Part shown: one piece after another, positions 35,395 through 43,471 of the stretch | Layout: every line of letters begins with the position of its first letter | Numbering within the stretch: position 1 is the stretch's first letter | Source of the DNA: Bradyrhizobium viridifuturi | GTDB lineage: Bacteria; Pseudomonadota; Alphaproteobacteria; Rhizobiales; Xanthobacteraceae | Reading direction: 5' to 3' | DNA length: 64,000 bases | NCBI RefSeq assembly: GCF_001238275.1 | Contig: NZ_LGTB01000029.1 | Location: forward strand, 1-64,000 | The notes under the pieces: model-generated | The model's database searches: none | What the model saw: the letters and a program-made list of their open reading frames with translations, nothing else | Told to the model about the DNA's origin: nothing | Position numbers and translations under genes: made by a program

Positions 35395-36252
35395 GTGCCG
35401 GATGACGACAGTCTGCTGGCTTCGCTCCGCTACCTGTTCGCCGACATCATCGGCGATGAGGACGAGGGGCCGCCCGTGTTGCCTGACGCCTGCCCGGGTC
35501 ATCTCGGGCCTGTTGTCACCGAGGCCATCCATCGCTTGATCGCCTATCAGAGCACGAGCTACGCCCAGCTCTATGTCGACCGGCTCAATCGCTTCGTCGG
35601 CCGCCGCGGCGTCGACGACGCGCTGCTCGGCGACATCGCCTGCCTGATGGCGGAGCGCATGGCCTATGAGGATGCAATCCGGATCGCACAGCTCAAGCTT
35701 GGTGAGGTTGATGCGGCGGCCGGCCTCGCCGTGCGCTCGGCCGACGACGTCAAGAAGCTCCGCCTTGACGAGTTGATCGAAGCCTTGCCGGAGATGGTCG
35801 CCGATCCGATGCTTGCCGTGCTCGACCAGTTCGGCTGGCGTCGCCGCCGGGTGTCGATCCGCTTCAGCGCCAACAATCGCTTCAGCGTTCGCCGGCTCAG
35901 GATCGAGGCGGGCCTGAAGCGCTGGCGGCTGTTCTCGGGGCGCTACGCCAAGGAGCGGGTCTGGGTCGAGCGCTGGCTGCACATGATCGACCGCAGCCTG
36001 ACCAAGCAGCCGACCGCCGCCCCGGCCGTCGTGCAGACCGCGACCATGATCCAGGGGTACGGCGATCCCTATCGCCAGGGCATCGCGGACTGGCATGTGA
36101 TCATCGACGGGCTGGTCAAGCCGACCTTCGACGGCGTGCTCGCGCTTGCCGACCTTGCCGGCGCCATCACCGAGGCCCGCGCCGCCATCATGCCCGATCC
36201 GCGGCAGGCGTCGCTCAAGCGCAAGATCGCGGAGATTCGCGCGCGGGGATGA
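35395..36252 (+). CDS. stand-alone DUF6537-like protein
   Basis: This 285-residue soluble protein contains YAQLYVDRLNRFVGRRG and LMAERMAYEDAIRIAQLKLGE, which resemble the DUF6537 region found near the C-terminus of fused indolepyruvate ferredoxin oxidoreductases. No thiamine-diphosphate or iron-sulfur motif is present, so it is not a complete oxidoreductase. The start is GTG at 35395 with GAGG seven bases upstream, 29 bases after the cyclic-nucleotide-binding gene on the same strand. Partner oxidoreductase subunits are not in the window. The family call is tentative. Confidence 0.6.
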   Translation: MPDDDSLLASLRYLFADIIGDEDEGPPVLPDACPGHLGPVVTEAIHRLIAYQSTSYAQLYVDRLNRFVGRRGVDDALLGDIACLMAERMAYEDAIRIAQLKLGEVDAAAGLAVRSADDVKKLRLDELIEALPEMVADPMLAVLDQFGWRRRRVSIRFSANNRFSVRRLRIEAGLKRWRLFSGRYAKERVWVERWLHMIDRSLTKQPTAAPAVVQTATMIQGYGDPYRQGIADWHVIIDGLVKPTFDGVLALADLAGAITEARAAIMPDPRQASLKRKIAEIRARG

Positions 36253-36283
36253 CGGGTCAAGAGGCGAGGGGCCTCTGAGGGAT

Positions 36284-36502
36284 CTACCGCTTCAGATGCG
36301 GCGGCTCGTCGTAGCCGCGGCGGCTGGAATAGAACAAGAGGCCCATCAGGCCGGCGCAGACCGTGCCCAGAACTGCAATTCCGATCGTGAACATGACGAT
36401 GCCGAAGGTCGGCACCGGAGCGTCTACCGTGAGCCCTTCATAGGCGTAGGCGCCGACGGCGACGAGGAAGACGAGCAGGCCGATGCTGATTGCAATGCGC
36501 AT
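36284..36502 (-). CDS. small two-helix membrane protein
   Basis: This 72-residue protein has two hydrophobic helices (IAISIGLLVFLVAVGAYAY and FTIGIAVLGTVCAGLMGLLFY) separated by a short polar loop and followed by a charged tail, SSRRGYDEPPHLKR. It is probably an inner-membrane protein with the tail in the cytoplasm. ATG at 36502 is about ten bases from AAGG. It lies in a group of short minus-strand genes. Family not recognised; function unknown. Confidence 0.65.
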   Translation of the reverse strand: MRIAISIGLLVFLVAVGAYAYEGLTVDAPVPTFGIVMFTIGIAVLGTVCAGLMGLLFYSSRRGYDEPPHLKR

Positions 36503-36573
36503 GGGGTTCTGCCTTTGCTGAAGGCCAGGAGCAAGGCAGTCTGCAAGACGGGTTGTAAGGCAGGTTGTGCCGA

Positions 36574-36789
36574 TTATCCCGCCGCGGCGATGGCCTTGGC
36601 CAGCGCCTGCTGCCCGGCTTCGGTGAGCTCGGGGAGCGTCGTTCTGCCGCTCCTGGCGCACTTGATGATGTATCTGGCAACGCGCTTGCGGGTGGCATGT
36701 TCCTCGCCATGGAGCGCATCGGCGCAGACCTGGTCGAGCGCGAAGTTCATGGCGGCAAGCGTGCGTGAGTCAAACCGTTCCTCGATCAT
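36574..36789 (-). CDS. small conserved-type protein
   Basis: This 71-residue protein starts MIEERFDSRTLAAMNFALDQV and continues with the helical segment HATRKRVARYIIKCARSGR before an alanine-rich end. The reading frame, a good GGGAGAG five bases before the ATG at 36789, and the sharp loss of sense outside this span support it. Proteins of this form are frequent in Bradyrhizobium next to stress genes. No domain with known activity is seen. Confidence 0.65.
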   Translation of the reverse strand: MIEERFDSRTLAAMNFALDQVCADALHGEEHATRKRVARYIIKCARSGRTTLPELTEAGQQALAKAIAAAG

Positions 36790-36824
36790 CGCAGCTCTCC
36801 CTGTCGGCCATCTTCGGGGCGCGG

Positions 36825-37016
36825 CTATTTGCGGAGTGTCAGCCACTCGCTGACTTCCATCACGGTCTCGGTCTGCCTGGCTTTCTTCATCAGCGTTTCG
36901 CGTTCCCGTCCCGGTGGCAGCTTGCGCGCTGCAAGGCGCGAATCCTCGGCGAATTTCTGCAGGCGATCTTCTAACGATCCGGGAGGCCGCGACCTGTTGC
37001 GCTTCTTCTTGATCAT
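36825..37016 (-). CDS. small basic hypothetical protein
   Basis: This 63-residue, highly charged protein (MIKKKRNRSRPPGSLEDRLQ, then RERETLMKKARQTETVMEVSEWL) is probably helical. GGAGG four bases before the ATG at 37016 supports translation. It is the first of three short minus-strand genes. Its upstream 60 bases contain GGAAC and GTTCC in inverted arrangement, weakly like a sigma-EcfG promoter with a one-base-short spacer. Function unknown. Confidence 0.62.
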   Translation of the reverse strand: MIKKKRNRSRPPGSLEDRLQKFAEDSRLAARKLPPGRERETLMKKARQTETVMEVSEWLTLRK

Positions 37017-37114
37017 GCTGCCTCCAGAGTGGAACCAGCGATACTAGGCATGTTCCCAAGAGGCCGTCGTTAACCCATGACATCGGCTTAAACGAAATCG
37101 TCGTTAGCACCGCA

Positions 37115-37139
37115 GGAACGATCTTCGGCGCCATGCGTA
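37115..37139 (+). promoter_or_regulatory. possible sigma-EcfG promoter (imperfect)
   Basis: GGAAC, a 16-base spacer, then CGTA: one base off the alphaproteobacterial general-stress consensus GGAAC-N16/17-CGTT. It lies about 130 bases before the small hydrophilic gene at 37272. A perfect example serves the next gene (37517). Confidence 0.4.
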
Positions 37140-37271
37140 ACGCTCGTGCGTTCGCTGCTTGCTCCCCGAAGGCAGTGGACCACTCTGGTGACGGGCCTCG
37201 GCGAATTGCATCGCCGGGGCCCGCATAGCTTCAAGGCAATCGAACCAAGGGAACGAACCAAGGGAAACGCA

Positions 37272-37478
37272 ATGGCACATTCGAACCATGGCATCGTGAA
37301 GGACGACAAGGGCCAGGAGCAACCGGCCGACAAGGCGCGCGCGCAGACCGCCCACAAGACGGATCAGCGAAAACCGGGAAAGCCCGAAGCGACGCGGGAT
37401 CCAAAGTTGAACGACGCGGACAAAACTCCGGGATCCGGCATGATGTCGGACGATCGCGGAGATCCCCCAAGCGGCTGA
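37272..37478 (+). CDS. small hydrophilic disordered protein
   Basis: This 68-residue protein is almost entirely charged or polar (DDKGQEQPADKARAQTAHKT, KPEATRDPKLNDADKTPGSG), with no hydrophobic core, so it is probably intrinsically disordered like many desiccation- or stress-linked proteins. AAGGGAAACG precedes the ATG at 37272. It lies between an imperfect and a perfect sigma-EcfG-type promoter and next to a PRC-barrel gene, which suggests general stress control. Confidence 0.65.
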   Translation: MAHSNHGIVKDDKGQEQPADKARAQTAHKTDQRKPGKPEATRDPKLNDADKTPGSGMMSDDRGDPPSG

Positions 37479-37516
37479 ACCATGTTTTGCTGTGCAGCAC
37501 CTGCGGCAACGCGGCA

Positions 37517-37541
37517 GGAACGAAGGTGCTGCTCCATCGTT
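37517..37541 (+). promoter_or_regulatory. sigma-EcfG promoter
   Basis: GGAAC, exactly 16 bases, then CGTT: a full match to the general-stress sigma-EcfG consensus of alphaproteobacteria. The expected transcript start is only about ten bases before the PRC-barrel gene's ribosome site, giving a very short leader. Confidence 0.75.
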
Positions 37542-37556
37542 GGCCCCGGGAGATCG

Positions 37557-37931
37557 ATGGAGAATGATATGGCGATGGACGACAAGGAGCTCGGAAACCT
37601 GATCGGCAGCGACAAGGTCGAAGGCACCGCGGTCTATGGATCGGACGAGCGCAAGATCGGCTCGATCGAGCGCGTGATGATCGACAAGAAAAGCGGCCGG
37701 GTGTCCTATGCCGTGCTCGGCTTCGGCGGCATTCTCGGCCTCGGCAACGACCACTATCCGCTGCCCTGGCAGTCGCTCAAATACGACACAAGGCTGGGCG
37801 GCTACGTCACCGGCGTGACCGAGCAGCAGCTGCGCGGCGCGCCCAAATACGGCAGCGAGCGGGACTGGAATTGGGCCGACATCGGTACCACGCGGGCGGT
37901 GAATGATTACTACGGTGTGCCGCTCGTCTGA
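37557..37931 (+). CDS. PRC-barrel domain protein
   Basis: This 124-residue soluble protein has a PRC-barrel beta-domain: LIGSDKVEGTAVYGSDERKI, then GSIERVMIDKKSGRVSYAVL and HYPLPWQSLKYD, with a C-terminal helical tail. PRC-barrels occur in photosynthetic reaction-centre H subunits, RimM and many stress proteins; the GGILGLGNDHYPLPW form is the stress-associated type of rhizobia. GGGAG lies four bases before the ATG at 37557. A perfect sigma-EcfG promoter is directly upstream, so it belongs to the general stress regulon. Confidence 0.88.
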   Translation: MENDMAMDDKELGNLIGSDKVEGTAVYGSDERKIGSIERVMIDKKSGRVSYAVLGFGGILGLGNDHYPLPWQSLKYDTRLGGYVTGVTEQQLRGAPKYGSERDWNWADIGTTRAVNDYYGVPLV

Positions 37932-38064
37932 GCGGCGACGGCTTGCAGGGCTGGCGCTTTGCAAGGCCGCCCCTTGCAAGGCTTTTGAAACGCCAACGGC
38001 GGCGATGCCCTGACAGTAACCGAATTGTACGGCGCTTGAGGACTGTAACCGTCGAGTCCTCCGG

Positions 38065-38088
38065 CGTCTGTACACTAGTGCACAGACG
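38065..38088. promoter_or_regulatory. 24-bp palindrome before the Crp/Fnr gene
   Basis: CGTCTGT and ACAGACG flank an inner perfect CACTAGTG palindrome; only the two bases between arms and core fail to pair. It lies 76 bases before the Crp/Fnr-type regulator. It does not match the FixK/Fnr box TTGAT-N4-ATCAA. It may be this protein's own site. Confidence 0.55.
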
Positions 38089-38163
38089 TCAATAGCTGTG
38101 CAATGTAACATACGTTATTGAAAACGGCCCGGCAGTTACCCGATTAGACATCCGGGGAGATCA

Positions 38164-38931
38164 ATGTCGTTGGCGTCGCTAGTCCGTAAATTAGAGCAGT
38201 TCGTACGGCTTTCGCCGGTAGACCACGTCATTCTCAATCGCGCGTCGACCGAGCGTGTCCGCCACTTTGGGCCGCGTGTCGATATCGTCCGTGAAGGCGA
38301 GAAGCCGAAGGACGTCCATCTGATCCTCTCCGGTTGGGCCTGTCGCTACAAGCAGCTCGAGGACGGAAGGCGCCAGGTGGTGTCGTTCTTCCTGCCCGGC
38401 GACATCTGCGACGTGAACGTCTTCATCCTGCGCGAGATGGATCATTCGATCGGCACCATCACCGCGGTGTCGATCGCAGATCTCTCGCGCGAGTTCTTCG
38501 ACAAGGTCGCGGCCGAGCATCCGCGCATCGTCACCGCGTTCTGGTGGGAAACCCTGGTCAATGCGGCGATCCAGCGCGAATGGACCATGAGCCTCGGCCA
38601 GCGCACGGCGCTGGAGCGAATCGCTCATCTGCTCTGCGAGATCTGGCTGCGGCTGCGTCTTGCCGGATTGACCCAGGGCGACAGCTGCGACTTCCCGTTG
38701 ACCCAGGGCGACCTCGCCGACGCCACTGGACTCTCCAAGGTCCACGTCAACCGGACGCTACAGGAGTTGCGCGCCGAGGGGCTGATCGTGCTCAAGGGCA
38801 AGACCCTGTCCGTCCCCAATCTCGACCGGCTGATGCGCGCCGGCCTGTTCAATCCGAACTATCTGCACATGGATCACGAGGGGCGGCAGCTCGACGCCGT
38901 CGGCACGCCGTCGGACGCCGCCGCGGGATGA
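38164..38931 (+). CDS. Crp/Fnr-family transcriptional regulator
   Basis: This 255-residue regulator has an N-terminal cupin-like sensor domain (DIVREGEKPKDVHLILSGWA, VVSFFLPGDICDVNVFILRE) and a C-terminal Crp-type winged helix with LTQGDLADATGLSKVHVNRT and LQELRAEGLIVLKG. It lacks the N-terminal cysteine cluster of oxygen-sensing FNR, and its cassette has no clear cAMP-binding Arg/Ser pair, so the signal is unknown. Similar rhizobial proteins act in stress or nitrogen-oxide control. The 232-base upstream region contains a 24-bp palindrome and, nearer the gene, a TAAC-N4-GTTA repeat. Confidence 0.88.
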   Translation: MSLASLVRKLEQFVRLSPVDHVILNRASTERVRHFGPRVDIVREGEKPKDVHLILSGWACRYKQLEDGRRQVVSFFLPGDICDVNVFILREMDHSIGTITAVSIADLSREFFDKVAAEHPRIVTAFWWETLVNAAIQREWTMSLGQRTALERIAHLLCEIWLRLRLAGLTQGDSCDFPLTQGDLADATGLSKVHVNRTLQELRAEGLIVLKGKTLSVPNLDRLMRAGLFNPNYLHMDHEGRQLDAVGTPSDAAAG

Positions 38932-39036
38932 CCGGCGCGTCCTTTCGGGGAGACGCAACGCTTGGTCCTCCACGGGTGCAAGCGGCATCAGGCGCGCAGC
39001 GGTTCGCATGAGCGCCTGGCTGTCGTCGCCCGCTTA

Positions 39037-39062
39037 GGAACGATTTCCCTATGCTTCGCGTT
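39037..39062 (+). promoter_or_regulatory. sigma-EcfG promoter
   Basis: GGAAC, 17 bases, then CGTT: a consensus match to the general-stress promoter. It lies 38 bases before the DUF6894-type gene start, a normal leader length. Confidence 0.72.
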
Positions 39063-39099
39063 GTTGACCATTGTCGCCGACAATGATGGAGGCGATTGG

Positions 39100-39336
39100 A
39101 TGGTGCGCTATTTCTTCGATATCAGAGATGGCACTGGGCTCTATCCGGATGAAGAGGGGCTGGAATTTGAAGATCAACGGGCCGCAGAACTAGAGGCCGC
39201 TCGTACGCTCGGCGAGTTGGCCAGAGACCTTGCGTCGCTGGACGACCGGCACGATTTTGCGATCGAGGTGCGGACCGAAGACGGCCCCGTCTTCAAGGTC
39301 GTCTTCGTTTTCGAGACGACCCATCTAAGGCAATAA
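39100..39336 (+). CDS. DUF6894-type small protein
   Basis: This 78-residue protein begins MVRYFFDIRDGTGLYPDEEG, the hallmark of the rhizobial DUF6894 group, and continues with a helical EDQRAAELEAARTLGELARD and a final beta-hairpin DGPVFKVVFVFE. GGAGG lies seven bases before the ATG at 39100. A sigma-EcfG promoter is upstream, so stress induction is likely. The molecular role of the family is unknown. Confidence 0.82.
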   Translation: MVRYFFDIRDGTGLYPDEEGLEFEDQRAAELEAARTLGELARDLASLDDRHDFAIEVRTEDGPVFKVVFVFETTHLRQ

Positions 39337-39939
39337 GGCTGCCTCAACTGACTGTGAAGTCCGCGCACCCAAGGGCCACCCAAGGCTCGCTTTCGCGGTC
39401 TTGTAGCGCCACAAATATCCCGCACCTGGACGAGCCGACCAGCGACCCCCGGGACCGGAGGTTTGGCGGCACCAGGGGGTCGCTACTCCCGATGCGCTCG
39501 GGGGCTAAAAGTCGGGAGCTATGAGTCGACTCCCGGTGTTCCGCTTCGTTCCAAGCGGTGGCAGCCAATTCATGATCGCGAGCGCGATCAAGCGCGCCCG
39601 CAAAGTGAAGTCCCGAGCGGGTGATTCGACACGACGATGGCAACACAATGTGTCGCAATGTTTCAGTGGCGGCGCCGTCCATCTGGATTACCGAGCTGGT
39701 GAAATCTTCGGCGGCTTCACGCCGAAGCGGCGAACTCATTACGGTGACAAGTGAATAAGGCCAGGGAGAGCGGAAACGCGCGTGCGTTCGTGCGAGCACG
39801 ATCGAGCCTTGGGCCTTCCGCCGTCGTCGCGTTCGCACTCCTGTAACAATCCGCCCGCAGATTGCGCGCGTCGATCCCCTCGACGCGGTGGGCAATTACG
39901 GCACTCGCTCTGCAAAAATCTTACATTGGGAGAATGACA
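39337..39939. other. gene-poor interval of about 600 bases
   Basis: No convincing coding sequence is seen. A 183-residue minus-strand frame and a 77-residue plus-strand frame (39521-39754) are open but lack family resemblance and good ribosome sites. The interval holds a two-hairpin element at 39442-39518. The final 80 bases lead into the exported-protein gene. Confidence 0.5.
39442..39518. other. tandem-hairpin element, possible structured RNA
   Basis: Two perfect stems stand side by side: GCGACCCCC (39442) with GGGGGTCGC (39475) around a 24-base loop, and CTCCCGA (39486) with TCGGGAG (39512) around a 19-base loop. The interval has no gene, the stems differ from the window's repeat families, and the order fits a compact two-helix RNA. 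Strand and function cannot be told. Confidence 0.35.
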
Positions 39940-41691
39940 ATGATCGCCAGAGGATCACGCCTGTTTGTCGGGCTTCCGCTTTCCAAATCCGTTCTTGCAC
40001 TCACGCTCGCCTCGACCGCGCTTGCCGGCAGCTTCGCGCGCGCCGATGAGGATGACATTCATTTCCGGCCGGGCCATTTGCTGTTGAGCCGCGCCGTGTT
40101 CGCCAATAACGCCGTGACCATCACGCCCGGCGTCACCCAGCTGCCTCCGAACTGCGTGTCGCCCAACTGCGTGACCGCCACGGCGGATGGCACTTATCCG
40201 ACCGTGTTCAACAACGATCTCGTCGACGGCTCGTTCGGCCTGACCGCAAAGATCGTGCTCGACGAGTTGCGGCTCGACGGTGACCATGTGCGCTCGCGCG
40301 AGGTGCCGAACAGCGCCTCGCGCGGCGTCTCGCCGGGCAAGGACCAGATGGTCACGAGCTTCTCGTCGAAATCCGAGCTCGCGCTCAATCTGTCGCTCGA
40401 TCACCGCACCGTATCGTTCATGGGTTACCTCGCCCCGATCGGCGCGATCGATGTCTCCAACTCCAACACGCCCTTCGTGGTCGATCCCACCAACCCGGTG
40501 ACCAGCACCTATTATCGCCTGGTCGCTGAAGTCGACGAGCATGGCCGCTTCCACTTCACCAAGACCAACGCCTATAGCGGCAACAACGGCCGCGCCGCGA
40601 TCCTCAACGATCGCCATGGCGGCAGGGTTTTCTACACGGTGGGCAACGCCGGCAACGGCGGCAAGACGCAGCCGGTCGGCGTGATCGTCGGCACCGGCAC
40701 CCAGATCATGACGGAGGCTGATGCGGCGCTTGCCCAGCAGCCCGATCCGGCCCAGCCGACTCCGGTCGGCAGCTTCAATGTCACCGAGCTCGGCCAGCCG
40801 ATCGACAAGATCGGCAAGGACACCAACTTCCGCGGTCTGACCGTGTTCGACAACGTGGTCTACCTGACCAAGGGCAGCGGCGGCAACGGCGTCAACACGC
40901 TGTACTTCATCGACACCTCCGGCAACGCCGCCAACGGCAATCCGAAGGCGTGCCCGAACGGCACCGGGGTGCCGAACCCGTCGGCGACGCTGCCGACGAC
41001 GCCGATCTTCTACAACGCCGCGACGGTGCAGACGACCGGCGTCACGCCCTACAACATGTGCGTGCTGAGCGGTTTCCCGACCAATCCGGCCAAGACCGCG
41101 ACCTCGTTCCCGTTCGGCGTGTGGTTCGCCGACGCCGAGACGCTCTATGTGGCGGATGAGGGCAACGGCACCACGACCTATGATGCGGCCTCGAACACCT
41201 ACACCGCGGCGGCGTCGCAGACCGGCGCGGGATTGCAGAAGTGGGTGTTCAACGGCACGACCTGGACGCTTGCCTACACGCTGCAGGCGGGACTTGGCCT
41301 CGGCGTGCCCTATACGGTCAAGGGCTATCCGACCGGCAACAATGCGGCGACCAAGTTGCCGTGGTCGCCGGCGACCGACGGCCTGCGCAACATCACCGGC
41401 CGCGTCAACCGCGACGGTACCGCGACGATCTTTGCGATCACCGCGACCGTAAGCGGCAGCGGTGACCAGGGTGCGGATCCGAACCGGCTTGTGTCGATCA
41501 CCGACAAGCTGTCCGCCACCACGCTTCCGGCCGGCGAGCATTTTGCCACGCTGCGTACCGCGAACGCCGGCGAAGCGCTGCGCGGCGTGTCGTTCACGCC
41601 CGGCACCGACCTCGGCCGCGATGAAGAAGCCCATGACCGCAGCTCGTGCGGCCACGGCAGGGGCGACGGCGACTGCCGCGACACCGATTGA
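39940..41691 (+). CDS. large exported protein, probably beta-propeller-like
   Basis: This 583-residue protein has a signal peptide with basic start, hydrophobic core (SVLALTLASTALAGSF) and cleavage near ARA-DED. The mature chain is rich in Gly, Asn and Thr. It has repeated strand-turn units such as GLTVFDNVVYLTKGSGGNGV, GVWFADAETLYVADEGNG and GLRNITGRVNRDGTATIFAI, as in NHL/YVTN-type propellers. Four cysteines lie in short loops. The C-terminus is acidic and His/Cys-containing (HDRSSCGHGRGDGDCRD). ATG at 39940 is chosen because GGGAG is seven bases upstream. Function unknown; it may bind a ligand in the periplasm or outside the cell. Confidence 0.72.
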   Translation: MIARGSRLFVGLPLSKSVLALTLASTALAGSFARADEDDIHFRPGHLLLSRAVFANNAVTITPGVTQLPPNCVSPNCVTATADGTYPTVFNNDLVDGSFGLTAKIVLDELRLDGDHVRSREVPNSASRGVSPGKDQMVTSFSSKSELALNLSLDHRTVSFMGYLAPIGAIDVSNSNTPFVVDPTNPVTSTYYRLVAEVDEHGRFHFTKTNAYSGNNGRAAILNDRHGGRVFYTVGNAGNGGKTQPVGVIVGTGTQIMTEADAALAQQPDPAQPTPVGSFNVTELGQPIDKIGKDTNFRGLTVFDNVVYLTKGSGGNGVNTLYFIDTSGNAANGNPKACPNGTGVPNPSATLPTTPIFYNAATVQTTGVTPYNMCVLSGFPTNPAKTATSFPFGVWFADAETLYVADEGNGTTTYDAASNTYTAAASQTGAGLQKWVFNGTTWTLAYTLQAGLGLGVPYTVKGYPTGNNAATKLPWSPATDGLRNITGRVNRDGTATIFAITATVSGSGDQGADPNRLVSITDKLSATTLPAGEHFATLRTANAGEALRGVSFTPGTDLGRDEEAHDRSSCGHGRGDGDCRDTD

Positions 41692-41742
41692 AGCAAGGGG
41701 GTTGCGGCGCTGTCTGCCGCGCTTGTCTCCGCCGGTTCGTCA

Positions 41743-41763
41743 TGCCCGGCCTTGCGCCGGGCA
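41743..41763. terminator. GC-rich hairpin after the exported-protein gene
   Basis: A perfect 8-bp stem (TGCCCGGC and GCCGGGCA) with loop CTTGC lies 52 bases past the stop of the exported-protein gene. There is no clear T-run. It could be a terminator or part of an interspersed repeat. Confidence 0.45.
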
Positions 41764-41864
41764 CTGACGTTTCTTGCTCCAATATTCCATCCTCAACTGT
41801 CATCGCTGTCATTGTTGAGCGACGCTGGGACGACAGGTCCGATTCATTACGCCCGCCGCGGAAC

Positions 41865-41892
41865 ATGGGTCCCTGCTTTCGCAGGGACGACG
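41865..41892. repeat. interspersed palindromic repeat, family B (short copy)
   Basis: ATGGGTCCCTGC and GCAGGGACGACG around TTTC form a short copy of the family seen at 19349 and 22338. It lies in the 290-base gap before the TAXI protein gene; nothing else is evident in that gap besides the hairpin at 41743. Confidence 0.7.
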
Positions 41893-41981
41893 CACGGGGA
41901 GAGCCGTGGACTCTCGCACCGGATCACCCGCATGCGCGGCGTGATGACGCCGAACGAGTTGCTCGGCGGTTGAAACAGAAC

Positions 41982-43381
41982 TCACGCGTTCGCGCTCTTC
42001 ACCACCACGAGATTGTCGTCGACGGCCGGGGGATGGCGCTTGAGGTGATCGCGGCGCAGGGCGATCTCGTCGCGGACCAGCTCGTAGCCGAGCTTGAAGG
42101 TGTCGAGGCCGTCGCCGGAAACCGTGCCGTCGCGCAGGCCGATCACCGCGCCGCGCAGGATCGCCTCGAGCTCGTCCTGCAGTTCGTCGAGGTCTTCGGT
42201 GCAGGTGGTGCGCGCGACGCGTTCACCGATATCGAGGATCCGGCCCGCCAGCTCGCTGGCCTTCGCCGGCGCGACGCGGGTGATCTTGGTGTAGATCGCG
42301 GCGAAGATCGAGCCGATGATGCTGAGCGCGGCGGCGCCGAGATACATCACGTCGCTGTAGCGATCCATGAACGACTTGGTGTCGTCGTTGATGTATTCGG
42401 CGGCGCCCTGATGGGCGACGATGAAGGCGTCCTTGTCGGTCGCTGCCGGCTCGATCCTGGAGGCGAAGCCGTTGTCGAGCGCGAGCTCGGACTTGTTCTC
42501 ATAGACGATGCGCGCGAGCTCGGCGGCCGTCGTCGTGGGCATCCAGGATTGGGCCACCAGCAGCCATTGCAGCCCGATAGTGTCGACCTCGTCATCGGGG
42601 ATCGCGGGCGAGGACGACAGCATCCCGGTCGAGATCGTCTCCTCCGAGATCGCCGGATATTTGCGCGCCAGCGCCTTTGCTTCGTCGATTGCGTTCAACG
42701 TGAACCCGCCGGAGCGCTTGGCATATTGCTCGTAGGTCTTGTCCTTGATGATCTTCGAGGCGTGCTCGATCACGACCACGGCGGCAAAGCCCGAGGCGAA
42801 CAGCTTGTCCAGCGGCGTGTTCGGCGGCGCCTGCTGCACCCGCTGCGCGGCATCCGGGCTGTCGGAAATCTCGAGCGCACTGCGGACAAAATTGACGCTG
42901 TTCTCGCCGTCGCCGACGACCGCGATCTTCTTCCGCTTTAGCTCGGGCAGCGACTTGATCTTCTTGCCGCCGGGGCTGAGCACCAGCACCACGTCATGCT
43001 CGAGGATCGCGATGGCGCGGGCGCGCGGCGGCACCTTGGCGTCGGTGCGCAGGATGGCAAGCGAGGCGTCGCGGCGATCGAACTGTGCCAGCGCTTGGCA
43101 TTGTCGGGGTTCGGCGCAATCTTCAGCCGCAGCCGCGACGAATTGGTCTTCAGCACGGTCGCAAGGCGGGCGGCGAACTTCGCCTCCGGGCCGTTGGCAT
43201 CGCCGACCGCGAACACCAGCGTCTCGGAGTTGCGCAGCCAGAGCCGGCCGCCGGCCACGGTGACGGCGCTGAGCAGCAGTGTCAGCAGGGTGAAGACGAC
43301 GATCTGCGCGCGGTTGCTCTTGGCGACCGGAGCGCGCGGCTGCGGCGGCGTTGGCGCAGGCGAGGGGGCTTCGGCACTCAT
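41982..43381 (-). pseudogene. TAXI-family binding protein with two membrane helices, frameshifted
   Basis: This protein of about 466 residues has an N-terminal membrane helix (QIVVFTLLTLLLSAVTVAGG), a TAXI-type periplasmic ligand-binding domain (TLVFAVGDANGPEAKFAARL, KKIAVVGDGENSVNFVRSAL, TYEQYAKRSGGFTLNAIDEA), then a second helix (VMYLGAAALSIIGSIFAAIY). A cytoplasmic helical domain of about 95 residues ends it (DLDELQDELEAILRGAVIGL). Soluble TAXI proteins feed TRAP permeases, but none is adjacent and this one is anchored, so a sensor role is plausible. The break near 43094 reads AAGCGCTG; one G (AAGGCG) repairs it. ATG at 43381. Confidence 0.8.
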
Positions 43382-43471
43382 GGCTGATCACCCGTCCGGG
43401 ACGGCCCGTTGCCGGAACGGCGCCGCGCTGCCCGGTGAATCCGTAAATCACTATAAAAGAAAGAAAATTTC

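Noticed and set aside
39344-39895. 183-residue minus-strand open frame and 77-residue plus-strand frame (39521-39754)
   Set aside because: No family resemblance, no convincing ribosome sites, and overlap with the hairpin element; kept only as a described gap.
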